Numbered from the stretch's first letter, positions 8,589 through 15,629 are shown. The stretch: DNA of 16,370 bases from UBA8337 sp049889915 (GCA_049889915.1 JBMHCM010000028.1:1-16370), one strand, 5' to 3'. Numbers and translations are program-made. The notes: generated from the letters alone by a model not told the origin.

Positions 8589-9397
8589 GTGAGTGGGCCA
8601 ACATGCTGGCGCTGGCCGCCATTTTGCTGATTGGCGTGCCGCATGGCGCAGCCGATGTGCAGCTGGCCGTGCGCGGACGCCTGCTGACCAGCAACCGCTC
8701 CATGCTGCTGTTTGTCGGCGGTTATCTTGCTCTGACCGGCTTGGTGGTCGGCTTTTGGTTGGCCTTGCCGGTTATCGCCCTGCCCGCTTTCTTTTTACTG
8801 TCAGCCTATCATTTTGGCCGCGGTGACGGCTTGGCGCGGCAAAAACGAGTATCCGCTATCGTCGCTTTGGCTCATGGTGGCGGGCTGACGCTTATACCGC
8901 TGTTTCACGCGGCCGAAGTGACACCCATATTGGCGTATCTGACCGATATTGATGGCGCGCTGTTTCAGCCGTTCTTTTTCGGCATGGCAATGGTTTGGGG
9001 CGGCTGTGTTGCCTTTGCCGTCTTCAACAAAACGCTGGGGCGCGCCGCTTTGCTGGAGATAATCACTATTGCCGTGCTGTTCATCATTGTGCCGCCCCTG
9101 CCGGCCTTTGCGATTTACTTCACGGCCATTCACAGTCGGCGGCACTTCGCTCGACTTTTCGCCATTGGCCTCAATAAATCACGCGATTGGGTGCCGGCGG
9201 CTCTCATTGCCGCCATCAGTGTGGTTGCGATTGCCGTCGCCACCGCCCTTATTGAGCCGACACAGCTCAGCAGCGGCTTGGTAAAAGCGCTTTTCATTGC
9301 GCTGGCCGGGCTGACCGTGCCACATATGCTATTGGTTGATGGGGCTGACATATTTACCCGCATCGCCGCAGCTGGAGACCACCATGCCAGACAGTAA
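8585..9397 (+). CDS. blh: Beta-carotene 15,15'-dioxygenase, Brp/Blh family
   Basis: This integral-membrane dioxygenase cleaves beta-carotene centrally to two all-trans-retinals, the opsin chromophore. It is 270 residues and mostly hydrophobic, with several predicted membrane helices. The iron-binding histidines characteristic of Blh are in place: His20 in GVPHGAAD, His76 in SAYHFGRGD, and His183 and His187 in TAIHSRRH. His247 in TVPHMLLVD is also in a conserved-looking segment. The start ATG overlaps the crtY stop (ATGA), implying translational coupling. The 3' end overlaps the next gene, idi, by 14 bp. Its position directly before idi and proteorhodopsin makes retinal supply its evident role. 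Confidence 0.95.
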   Translation: MSEWANMLALAAILLIGVPHGAADVQLAVRGRLLTSNRSMLLFVGGYLALTGLVVGFWLALPVIALPAFFLLSAYHFGRGDGLARQKRVSAIVALAHGGGLTLIPLFHAAEVTPILAYLTDIDGALFQPFFFGMAMVWGGCVAFAVFNKTLGRAALLEIITIAVLFIIVPPLPAFAIYFTAIHSRRHFARLFAIGLNKSRDWVPAALIAAISVVAIAVATALIEPTQLSSGLVKALFIALAGLTVPHMLLVDGADIFTRIAAAGDHHARQ

Positions 9398-10430
9398 GCA
9401 TAGCCGCCGCAAAGACGACCATTTGGCCGAGGCAGCCAAGCCCGCTATGCAGGGCCATGGGTCGAACGGTTTTGACCGTATTCGATTGACCCATCAAGCG
9501 CTTCCCGAATTATCACTGGACGAGATTGACACAAGCGCCGAGCTGTTCGGCCATCGCTTTTCCATGCCGCTGATGATTGGCGCAATGACCGGCGGCTCAG
9601 AAAAGGGCGATGCCATTAATTTGATTTTGAGCGAGGCGGCGTCACAAATGAATGTGCCGCTGGCGCTTGGTTCGCAACGCGCCGCCCTGATGGACGCAGA
9701 TGCAACCCCGCAAAAGGCACTACGCGAAGCCAGCCCAAATGCATTCCTAATCGGCAATTTGGGGGCCACCCAATTGGCCGTCGCCGGTGGCGTTGATTTG
9801 GCCTTGCGCGCCGTTGCCTCCATTCAAGCCAATGCGCTGGCCATCCACCTCAACCCGCTGCAAGAACTGGTGCAACCGGATGGCGATACTGATTGGCGCG
9901 GCGTCACCAAGGCTCTTGCGACGCTGGTCGAACAGACCGATGCGCCGATTTTGGTCAAAGAAGTTGGCGCCGGTCTGTCGGCGCAGGCCGTGATAGCCCT
10001 TTATGAGGCGGGTATTCGCCATATTGAAATTGCCGGCAAAGGTGGCACCAATTGGGCGCGCATCGAACAAGCGCGCCGCGAAAACAGCACCGACAGCCTG
10101 ACCGCGCCGTTTCTTGACTGGGGTATTCCGACCTTGGACGCCTTGCAGGCCGCGTTGGCACTGCGCGAAACCATGCCGGATTTGCAAATCATCGCTTCCG
10201 GTGGCCTGCGGCATGGGCTGGATAGCGCCAAAACCTGCTGGCTAGGCGCTGATTTTACCGCTGCCGCACAACCGTTTTTGCTGACGGCGCTGGAAAACAC
10301 CCATGAAAAAGCCGTTGCGGCAACAATTGAGCGCCTGAAACAGTGGCAAAAACAAATTGCCATGACCTGTTTTTTGACGGCCAGCAAGGGTTTGCACAGC
10401 CTATCCACGGCCGACGGACAAATTTTGTAA
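9384..10430 (+). CDS. fni: Isopentenyl-diphosphate delta-isomerase, type 2 (FMN-dependent)
   Basis: This FMN- and NADPH-dependent type 2 IPP isomerase interconverts IPP and DMAPP and so feeds CrtE. It is 348 residues. Motifs are RKDDH at 9-13 (substrate binding, near the N-terminus), MIGAMTGG at 64-71, HLNPLQE, the KEVGAG segment, and AGKGGTNW, all typical of the TIM-barrel type 2 family and absent from type 1 Nudix isomerases. I chose ATG 9384 because GGAG lies 6 bp upstream and the RKDDH motif then sits at its usual place. An in-frame start at 9336 lies deep in blh. It overlaps blh by 14 bp and is the last biosynthetic gene before the opsin. It is often named idi in proteorhodopsin clusters. 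Confidence 0.93.
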   Translation: MPDSKHSRRKDDHLAEAAKPAMQGHGSNGFDRIRLTHQALPELSLDEIDTSAELFGHRFSMPLMIGAMTGGSEKGDAINLILSEAASQMNVPLALGSQRAALMDADATPQKALREASPNAFLIGNLGATQLAVAGGVDLALRAVASIQANALAIHLNPLQELVQPDGDTDWRGVTKALATLVEQTDAPILVKEVGAGLSAQAVIALYEAGIRHIEIAGKGGTNWARIEQARRENSTDSLTAPFLDWGIPTLDALQAALALRETMPDLQIIASGGLRHGLDSAKTCWLGADFTAAAQPFLLTALENTHEKAVAATIERLKQWQKQIAMTCFLTASKGLHSLSTADGQIL

Positions 10431-10502
10431 AAAAGTCACATATCTGCTTGATGAGGCAGAATGTCGCCCTATTTCACTAGCGTAGTATCTTAGGGAGTAA
10501 AC
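10431..10502 (+). promoter_or_regulatory. Leader and possible promoter of the proteorhodopsin gene
   Basis: This 72-bp gap is the only real spacer inside the photosystem cluster. It has a strong ribosome binding site, AGGGAG at 10492-10497, 5 bp before the opsin ATG. TTGATG at 10448-10453 could serve as a -35 with TATTTC at 10470-10475 as a weak -10 (16-bp spacer). TAGTAT at 10483-10488 is another possible -10 without a good -35. A 5-bp inverted repeat (TCTGC at 10443-10447, GCAGA at 10456-10460) brackets the -35 candidate but lacks a T tract, so read-through from idi is possible. Confidence 0.38.
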
Positions 10503-11276
10503 ATGTTTCTATCCAAAGCTATGAACAAAGTAAGCTTGGCTGCTGCGTTCACCCTGGCTCCGTCGCTCGCTTTTGCGGCCGATGCCAACCTTCAACCTGA
10601 TGATTTCGTCGGAATTTCTTTCTGGCTCATCTCAATGGCTCTCGTAGCCTCAACCGTCTTCTTCTTTATTGAGCGTGACCGCGTTTCAGCAAAGTGGAAA
10701 ACATCACTGACCGTATCCGGTCTGGTAACACTGATTGCCGCCGTCCACTATTTCTATATGCGCGACGTGTGGGTATCAACCGGTGAAACACCGACCGTAT
10801 ATCGTTACATTGACTGGCTGATCACAGTGCCGCTGCTGATGGTCGAGTTCTTCCTGATCCTGTCTGCCATCACAGCTGTGCCGGCACGCGTGTTCTGGAA
10901 GTTGATTGTCGGTACAACCCTAATGCTGATCTTCGGCTATCTCGGTGAAGCCGGTTACATGTCAGCCACAGTCGGTTTTGTTCTCGGCATGCTGGCTTGG
11001 TTCTATGTCCTGTATGAAATCTTCGCTGGTGAAACCGGCAAGCTGAATGCAGAACAAGCCAGCCCGGCCGTTCAATCTGCTTTCAACCTGATGCGTTGGA
11101 TTGTGACCATTGGTTGGGCAATCTACCCGCTGGGTTATGTTCTGGGCTACATGGCCGGTTCAGTTGATGCTGATACACTCAACATCATCTACAACCTGGC
11201 TGACGTTCTGAACAAAATCGCCTTCGGTCTGATCATTTGGTCAGTGGCCGTTAGCGAAACAGAAAACGCTAAGTAA
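10503..11276 (+). CDS. Proteorhodopsin, predicted green-absorbing light-driven proton pump
   Basis: This seven-helix retinal protein of the inner membrane pumps protons outward on illumination. It is 257 residues, including a likely cleaved N-terminal signal peptide (cut near AFA, residue 25). Helix C contains RYIDWLITVPLLMVE: Asp104 is the Schiff-base counter-ion and proton acceptor, Thr108 completes the DTE pump motif and Glu115 is the proton donor. These correspond to Asp97, Thr101 and Glu108 of the first described proteorhodopsin. Lys238 in NKIAFG binds retinal. His82 matches the conserved His75 that hydrogen-bonds the counter-ion. Leu112, at the position of residue 105, predicts green tuning. 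The motif excludes NDQ sodium and NTQ chloride pumps. All genes for retinal synthesis lie directly upstream. Codon use looks biased (mostly CTG/CTC for Leu and TTC for Phe, very few TTG) unlike its neighbours, consistent with high expression. Confidence 0.98.
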   Translation: MFLSKAMNKVSLAAAFTLAPSLAFAADANLQPDDFVGISFWLISMALVASTVFFFIERDRVSAKWKTSLTVSGLVTLIAAVHYFYMRDVWVSTGETPTVYRYIDWLITVPLLMVEFFLILSAITAVPARVFWKLIVGTTLMLIFGYLGEAGYMSATVGFVLGMLAWFYVLYEIFAGETGKLNAEQASPAVQSAFNLMRWIVTIGWAIYPLGYVLGYMAGSVDADTLNIIYNLADVLNKIAFGLIIWSVAVSETENAK

Positions 11277-11301
11277 GCAGCTTAAAGACAAAAGATACTT
11301 C

Positions 11302-11336
11302 AACGGGCTCGTCTTCGGACGGGCCCGTTTTTCTTT
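11302..11336 (+). terminator. Intrinsic terminator with UUCG tetraloop after proteorhodopsin
   Basis: The stem 11303-11313 pairs with 11318-11328 (11 bp with one G-U) around a C(TTCG)G tetraloop, followed by TTTTTCTTT. It closes the photosystem transcript 26 bp after the opsin stop. The convergent metallopeptidase gene ends at 11349, so it may also insulate against that gene. Confidence 0.93.
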
Positions 11337-11348
11337 GCAGAACGACCA

Positions 11349-12047
11349 TCAAATAGCTGTCAGCTGCGCGTCGCGGGCCCGCCAGTCGGGCAGAAACCGG
11401 TCCATTAAGCCATAAAACCGATTTGTGTGATTGCGCTCCAGCAAGTGCACCAATTCATGCACCACCACCATTTCCAGCACCTCTTGCGGCTTGCGCGCCA
11501 GCTCCGTATTGAGCCGAATATTACCCTTGCTGATATTGCAACTGCCCCAGCGCGTTTTCATGCGCTGCACAAACAGTCGGTTTGGCACCACCGCCATCTT
11601 ATCCGCCAAAGCCTCCATCATTGGCTGCGCCACACGGCGTAATTCATCGCGATAAAACGCCTCCATCAACGCCTTGCGCTGCGCAATTGTGCTGTTTGGT
11701 GCAATGTGCACCTGCATCAAACCATCGCCCTGCCGGACATACTGCCTGCCCTTCCCTTCAACCAGTTGAAGCGGCAAGCAAGCGCCCCACAGGACATGGG
11801 TTTCGCCATCCTCATAGCGCAACACTGGCTTGGCGGGCAGCGCTTGCAGGCGTTGCTGGTGCTTGGCAATCCATGCCGCTTGCCCGTCAATAAAGCGCTG
11901 TAGCGTGGCCAAGGGCGTGCCAATTGGCGCCGACACCACAAGCTCCCCCTCAGGCGGTTTCACCGTCAGTCTAATGGTTTTCATGCGTTTGAACCGCACT
12001 GTTACCAAGCGGTCATTATGCATCAAATTTTGGCTGTCAGCGGTCAT
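11349..12047 (-). CDS. YgjP/SprT-like zinc metallopeptidase (DUF45 family)
   Basis: This predicted zinc metalloprotease-fold protein of the YgjP-like/DUF45 (M48-related) family has 232 residues. The C-terminal catalytic region has RWGSC at 166-170, which marks this family, and then VVHELVHLLERNHTNRF, where His197, Glu198 and His201 form the HExxH site and His207 is the probable third zinc ligand. The N-terminal half is a beta-rich domain typical of the family. The cellular substrate is unknown. The start is uncertain: ATG 12047 has no ribosome binding site and lies inside an 11-bp triplicate repeat, and later in-frame ATGs exist at residues 9 and 22. A tRNA-Thr gene lies 83 bp upstream on the same strand. 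It converges with proteorhodopsin and has no evident functional link to it. Confidence 0.85.
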   Translation of the reverse strand: MTADSQNLMHNDRLVTVRFKRMKTIRLTVKPPEGELVVSAPIGTPLATLQRFIDGQAAWIAKHQQRLQALPAKPVLRYEDGETHVLWGACLPLQLVEGKGRQYVRQGDGLMQVHIAPNSTIAQRKALMEAFYRDELRRVAQPMMEALADKMAVVPNRLFVQRMKTRWGSCNISKGNIRLNTELARKPQEVLEMVVVHELVHLLERNHTNRFYGLMDRFLPDWRARDAQLTAI

Positions 12048-12074
12048 CGTGTGGCCATTGTGTGGTCATTGCGT
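12042..12074. repeat. Three tandem copies of an 11-bp repeat at the metallopeptidase start
   Basis: Read on the plus strand the units are GGTCATCGTGT, GGCCATTGTGT and GGTCATTGCGT, end to end, with one to three differences between pairs. On the minus strand every unit contains an ATG. The last is the predicted start of the metallopeptidase (12047), and the other two open very short reading frames. The copy number is low, so a chance or slippage origin is possible. Confidence 0.7.
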
Positions 12075-12130
12075 GGAATCACCCAAACATAACACGGCAA
12101 CCGAAACGGAAATGAAAATTGCGAGGAAAA

Positions 12131-12206
12131 TGGTGCCGGCTGAGAGACTTGAACTCCCGACCCACTGATTACAAATCAGTTGCTCTACCAACTGAGCTAA
12201 GCCGGC
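12131..12206 (-). tRNA. tRNA-Thr (anticodon UGU)
   Basis: The cloverleaf is complete on the minus strand. The acceptor stem GCCGGCT (12200-12206) pairs with AGCCGGC (12135-12141). The D-arm reads AGCTCAGTTGGTAGAGC. The anticodon stem ACTGA/TCAGT holds loop TTTGTAA with anticodon TGT, which reads ACA. A TTCAAGT T-loop is present. The discriminator A at 12134 is followed by a genome-encoded CCA at 12133-12131. Confidence 0.97.
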
Positions 12207-12268
12207 TATCGCAGTTGCGAGGCTCTTGAAATAGCCAATTCCACGCGCTTTGGCAAGCGCCTAATCGG

Positions 12269-12952
12269 TTATGAAACCGGCAAAATCATACTGGGGCGGC
12301 CGTCTTTTTCGGTCGCAGATTTGAACGATGGCATAGCGTGCATGCGCTGCAACCAATCGCGCAAATTAGGGTGCGTGGCCAGCATATCTCGGCTTTGGCA
12401 GCCCTCAATATTATAGACGATGAGAAAATCGGCCAGGCTGAGCTTATCGCCGCCGAAATAGGGTTGTGTGGCCAAATCCGCCTCAGCCTTGTCGAGCAAG
12501 GCGGCAAGACGCGGACGGATAAAGCCCTGCGTCAGCGCACCGGTAATCATTTTCGCCAAAGGGCGCAGGAAAAACGGCACCCGGCTGACGGTAATGCGCA
12601 GAACCGTATCCATCAACATGACAGGCATAAGCGAGCCTTGCGTGGCATGCAGCCAGAACAGATAGCGCGTACGGTCGGCTGACCCGACCTCAGGCCGCAA
12701 GCCACAATCGGGATGCAGGTCGGCAATATAATCGAGAATGGCGCTGCTTTCGGCCAGCACCAGATCGCCATGCGTTACCACCGGAGCGGTGCCAAGCGGC
12801 GAGATTTTCTTATATGCCTCAGGCGCCAGAATGGTCACCGGGTCGCGGTCATATTTGACCAGCTCATAATCGGCGGCCAATTCTTCCAGCAGCCATAAGA
12901 CGCGGAAGGATTGCGAATATTCCAGATGATGCAGTGTCAGCTTATCGGCCAT
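12269..12952 (-). CDS. Glutathione S-transferase family protein
   Basis: This cytosolic-type glutathione S-transferase has 227 residues, the usual length. The N-terminal thioredoxin-fold domain has the LEYSQSFRVLWLLEEL pattern (candidate catalytic Ser13 or Ser15), a TAPVV segment with the conserved cis-Pro, and AESSAILDYIADLHP, where Glu-Ser bind the glutathione gamma-glutamyl group. The C-terminal part is the all-helical domain with a KLSLADFLI motif. I chose ATG 12952 because AGAGAGG lies 6 bp upstream; an upstream in-frame start at 13000 adds residues unlike the family. The gene follows the DUF2855 gene by 51 bp on the same strand and is the last of an apparent three-gene unit. It may conjugate or isomerise a product of the upstream flavoprotein (inference); general detoxification is equally possible. 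Confidence 0.9.
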   Translation of the reverse strand: MADKLTLHHLEYSQSFRVLWLLEELAADYELVKYDRDPVTILAPEAYKKISPLGTAPVVTHGDLVLAESSAILDYIADLHPDCGLRPEVGSADRTRYLFWLHATQGSLMPVMLMDTVLRITVSRVPFFLRPLAKMITGALTQGFIRPRLAALLDKAEADLATQPYFGGDKLSLADFLIVYNIEGCQSRDMLATHPNLRDWLQRMHAMPSFKSATEKDGRPSMILPVS

Positions 12953-13003
12953 AATATACCTCTCTGGTGAGGTAAATAGATGGCCGACAAGGCACGACAA
13001 GGC

Positions 13004-14110
13004 TTAGGGACGAATAATCAGCCCTTGCTTGGCGTCCAAATTGCCGCGCACCATGGCATCATAAACCGGTGTGAACTTGTTCAGCCCTTCGGTTTCTTTC
13101 ACCTGCATCCAACCTTGCCCATGGGCAATGCCGGCCATCACAAAATCAGCGACCTGTTTGTTAAATGCATCGGCACCCAGTTCTTTGGCACGCCGCTGAA
13201 TATGCCCCGGCGCAAAAAACATAGCGCTGCGCTCGGCAATCAATTGCGCGGCAGCCGGATCATTTTTCGTCTCGCTATCATCCCAATGGGTGAGGCCGAC
13301 AAAATGGCACCATTTCATATTATCGCCCAGCAAGCCATGCACCGTGCCCAGCACGACGCGGTTGCCGGACATATCGACCAGCACAGACGGCACATTGGCA
13401 AGACTGTCCAGCGCGTCATAACCGATGACATCATCATAGGCATTGACCGATTGTGTGAAGGCGACATTGCCGGGCGAGGTCAGCCCGACAATGCGCGGCC
13501 GCTCGCCGTCAATTTGCGACAGACCGAAGCCCAGACCAATTGCGGTTTTGCTGGACGCTGACAGGATAATCACCTGCTCGGCGCCATGGTAAGCTTCCTC
13601 TTGCAGGGCATCGCACAGACAAAAGCTGGTACCATAAAGCGGATTGAGCAAAGAGCGCAGATTATCAGCCTGCGGATTGGCCGCGCCCACGCGGTCATAA
13701 TTATTATACACCGGCGGCAGCTCGGCGCGGTGCGGCGCGCCATCAACCAGACGTTGGTCATTGACGCGGGTCGGGGTGATTTGCAGATAATCGGCAATCG
13801 GGAAGTAACCATATAAACGATCACCGACCGGCACATCCGGATTATTGGACACCACGACATCGGCAAAGCCCCATACCGGCACCATGCCCCATTGGGTATC
13901 TTCACCCTCAGTTTGGCTGGGCGGGAAGAACTGCCAATAGCCGATTTGCTCGCCAATCGCGCCATAAGTGACATTATTGGCGGTGAAGGCAAAGCGGTCA
14001 ATTTTGACCAAAATATCCCCATCACCAAGCGTGAAGTCGTCCGGCCTATTGCCTGCCTCGACCACCCGTGTTTGCGTGATATCGTTTTTATTGGTTTGAA
14101 ATTCCGCCAT
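13004..14110 (-). CDS. DUF2855 family protein (MDR-like)
   Basis: This 368-residue protein is one I recognise as DUF2855, a family of unknown function sometimes described as resembling medium-chain dehydrogenases/reductases. An N-terminal beta-rich part (ILVKIDRFAFTANNVTYGAIG, GDRLYGYFP) resembles the GroES-like domain of alcohol dehydrogenases. A middle segment (EQVIILSASSKTAIGLGF, then RIVGLTS) looks like a degenerate nucleotide-binding strand-loop-helix. Zinc ligands typical of alcohol dehydrogenases are not evident. ATG 14110 is preferred: AGGGAGG lies just upstream, whereas the longer reading begins at a TTG. It follows the FAD-dependent monooxygenase-like gene by 23 bp and precedes a glutathione S-transferase gene by 51 bp, so a shared catabolic or detoxifying pathway is plausible. 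No substrate can be named from sequence. Confidence 0.82.
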   Translation of the reverse strand: MAEFQTNKNDITQTRVVEAGNRPDDFTLGDGDILVKIDRFAFTANNVTYGAIGEQIGYWQFFPPSQTEGEDTQWGMVPVWGFADVVVSNNPDVPVGDRLYGYFPIADYLQITPTRVNDQRLVDGAPHRAELPPVYNNYDRVGAANPQADNLRSLLNPLYGTSFCLCDALQEEAYHGAEQVIILSASSKTAIGLGFGLSQIDGERPRIVGLTSPGNVAFTQSVNAYDDVIGYDALDSLANVPSVLVDMSGNRVVLGTVHGLLGDNMKWCHFVGLTHWDDSETKNDPAAAQLIAERSAMFFAPGHIQRRAKELGADAFNKQVADFVMAGIAHGQGWMQVKETEGLNKFTPVYDAMVRGNLDAKQGLIIRP

Positions 14111-14133
14111 CTGAGCCTCCCTCAAGCGAATAT

Positions 14134-15540
14134 TTAGGCTTCAATGGTTGCCGCCAGCTCCATCAGCTTGGCAACCGTCTTGGGCGCAGTGTCGCGCATC
14201 CGCATCAAGATTGCCATTTTTTCTTCGTCTTCCGGCGGCACATTATTGGTCAGCTTGGTAAAGCCGTCGAGCCGGTTCTCGCGCACCCACGCGCGTAACT
14301 CTTTTTCCTGCGACCAATTATACTGGTTCAACATGGCGGCCAGCGTCATCGGCACAAAATCCTCGGCCGTATTAGGCAACGGTACGACAGCGCAGAGGCG
14401 GTTTTTCTCTTCTTCGCTGTCATAATGGGTTTCAACATGGGCAATCACCGAACCGCTAAACACCGGCATAAAGCTACGCACGGTTTGCGGGGTAATGACG
14501 TTGCCGTCAAATACCGGCTTGGGCGACATGCGCACCATGGTGCGTGCCAGACTGGCTGAGCAATCAACATGCAACTGGCCCGGCCCGGTTTCAATTTCAC
14601 CATCATCCAACACAATGCGGTCGGCCTCCAGCGCCTGCACACGGCCCATGCGAATAACGTTTTTAATGCGGCGCAATTGCTCTAATTCAAGCTGCGAAAC
14701 CGTGGCGGCATGGAACATTTCCGGCCGCACCGTCGGGTCAAAGCGCACCACACATCCGGCCGCTTCCAACCGGTCATACATATCATCAATGCTTTCGGCA
14801 CCGGCAATCGCCTCGAACTGATTGGCCTGATTGCCGAACACATCGGTAAAAAATTCCATATCGTTCTGCGCATATTCACGCGGCAACATCCAAGCATCGC
14901 GCGGCATAATCCAACGAATGGCATCCGGGTCGACGCCGGTTTGCAATAGCCACAGGCAGGCATCCATACCGGTTTTGCCGGAGCCGATAACCGTAAAGCC
15001 GTCATAGCTTTGGCGCAGTCGCGGCAGCCCGTTAAGCGGCATGAAGTTAACCCCGTCAGCAATGCTGAAGGCCGGTGTGTGCTCAGCCGGTACATCGACC
15101 GTCAGCCGTGTCGCATCAACCAGCTTTTTATATTTGACCTCGTAGCTCTGGCCGCCGGTCAAGGAGCGGAACACGCCATCGCCATCATATTCGCACATCG
15201 GAAAATAGCGCACCCGACCGGAGGCCAGAAAGTGTTGCTGCATCACATCATCATAATAGGCACTGACTTCCGGCCCGGATGCCAAATCAAACAGTCCTTT
15301 GTTGAGACCGACTTTATCTTTTTCAAAGCGGCTCAACTCCTTCGACGGCACGCCGTAAAAAGACGATGGCTGGTGCAACCGCACAAACGGATAGGCAACA
15401 TTCCAATGACCGCCCGGCTTGGCGTGGCGGTCAATGATAATCATATCGGCTTGCGTTTCATCCAGCAGCGTGTCGGCAAAGGCCATGCCCATGGCGCCGC
15501 TGCCAATGATTAAATAATCAGTTTCTAATTGGGTAACCAT
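14134..15540 (-). CDS. FAD/NAD(P)-dependent oxidoreductase, flavin monooxygenase-like
   Basis: This 468-residue two-dinucleotide-binding flavoprotein has an FAD-binding motif GSGAMG at 13-18, then GGHW at 43-46 (like the GGTW of flavin monooxygenases) and RLHQPSSFYG. A second Rossmann motif, GSGKTG at 186-191 in TVIGSGKTGMDACLWL, should bind NAD(P)H. I do not see a clear FxGxxxHxxx(W/P) fingerprint, so calling it a Baeyer-Villiger or N-oxidising monooxygenase would be too strong. The C-terminal third is unusual and acidic. The start ATG 15540 has GGGAGAG upstream. It is the first gene of an apparent operon with the DUF2855 and glutathione S-transferase genes. The reaction is unknown; oxygenation of a lipophilic small molecule is my inference from family and neighbours. 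Confidence 0.8.
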   Translation of the reverse strand: MVTQLETDYLIIGSGAMGMAFADTLLDETQADMIIIDRHAKPGGHWNVAYPFVRLHQPSSFYGVPSKELSRFEKDKVGLNKGLFDLASGPEVSAYYDDVMQQHFLASGRVRYFPMCEYDGDGVFRSLTGGQSYEVKYKKLVDATRLTVDVPAEHTPAFSIADGVNFMPLNGLPRLRQSYDGFTVIGSGKTGMDACLWLLQTGVDPDAIRWIMPRDAWMLPREYAQNDMEFFTDVFGNQANQFEAIAGAESIDDMYDRLEAAGCVVRFDPTVRPEMFHAATVSQLELEQLRRIKNVIRMGRVQALEADRIVLDDGEIETGPGQLHVDCSASLARTMVRMSPKPVFDGNVITPQTVRSFMPVFSGSVIAHVETHYDSEEEKNRLCAVVPLPNTAEDFVPMTLAAMLNQYNWSQEKELRAWVRENRLDGFTKLTNNVPPEDEEKMAILMRMRDTAPKTVAKLMELAATIEA

Positions 15541-15623
15541 AACTTACTCTCTCCCGTGTCAGGTGATATAAGCTGAAACGGCTAAAAACCAGTGTGACGA
15601 TTTAGTGTCACTAGGCAGTGTGA
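15541..15623 (-). promoter_or_regulatory. Spacer between PII-like gene pair and flavoprotein operon
   Basis: This 83-bp spacer precedes the flavoprotein operon on the minus strand. It holds a ribosome binding site (GGGAGAG, minus strand), an A/T-rich TTATAT that could be a -10 on the minus strand, and most of a 13-bp triplicate repeat (15591-15629) just upstream of it. I see no intrinsic terminator for the PII-like pair here, so read-through is possible. Confidence 0.35.
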
Positions 15624-15629
15624 CTAGGC
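15591..15629. repeat. Three tandem copies of a 13-bp repeat
   Basis: The plus-strand units are AGTGTGACGATTT, AGTGTCACTAGGC and AGTGTGACTAGGC, directly abutting. Copies 2 and 3 differ at one position; copy 1 differs in its second half. The third copy covers the stop codon of the PII-like gene (15624). The conserved AGTGTGAC/AGTGTCAC core recurs every 13 bp upstream of the flavoprotein operon, as an operator array or a slippage product might. Confidence 0.75.

Noticed and set aside
9336..9383. Longer N-terminus of the isomerase from 9336
   Set aside because: It lies inside blh; ATG 9384 has GGAG upstream and places RKDDH at its usual position.
9747..10214. 155-codon minus-strand open frame opposite the isomerase gene
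   Set aside because: It is an antisense shadow of a clearly recognised gene, with composition typical of reverse-frame reading.
10443..10460. Inverted repeat between the isomerase and opsin genes as a terminator
   Set aside because: The 5-bp stem has an 8-base loop and no T tract; at most it is a weak structure or operator.
10503..11276. Opsin as a sodium or chloride pump, or a sensory rhodopsin
   Set aside because: The DTE pattern with Asp104 and Glu115 matches proton pumps, and no transducer gene is adjacent.
12245..12260. Perfect GCGCTT/AAGCGC hairpin downstream of the GST gene
   Set aside because: The stem is only 6 bp and no T run follows on the minus strand; it could be chance.
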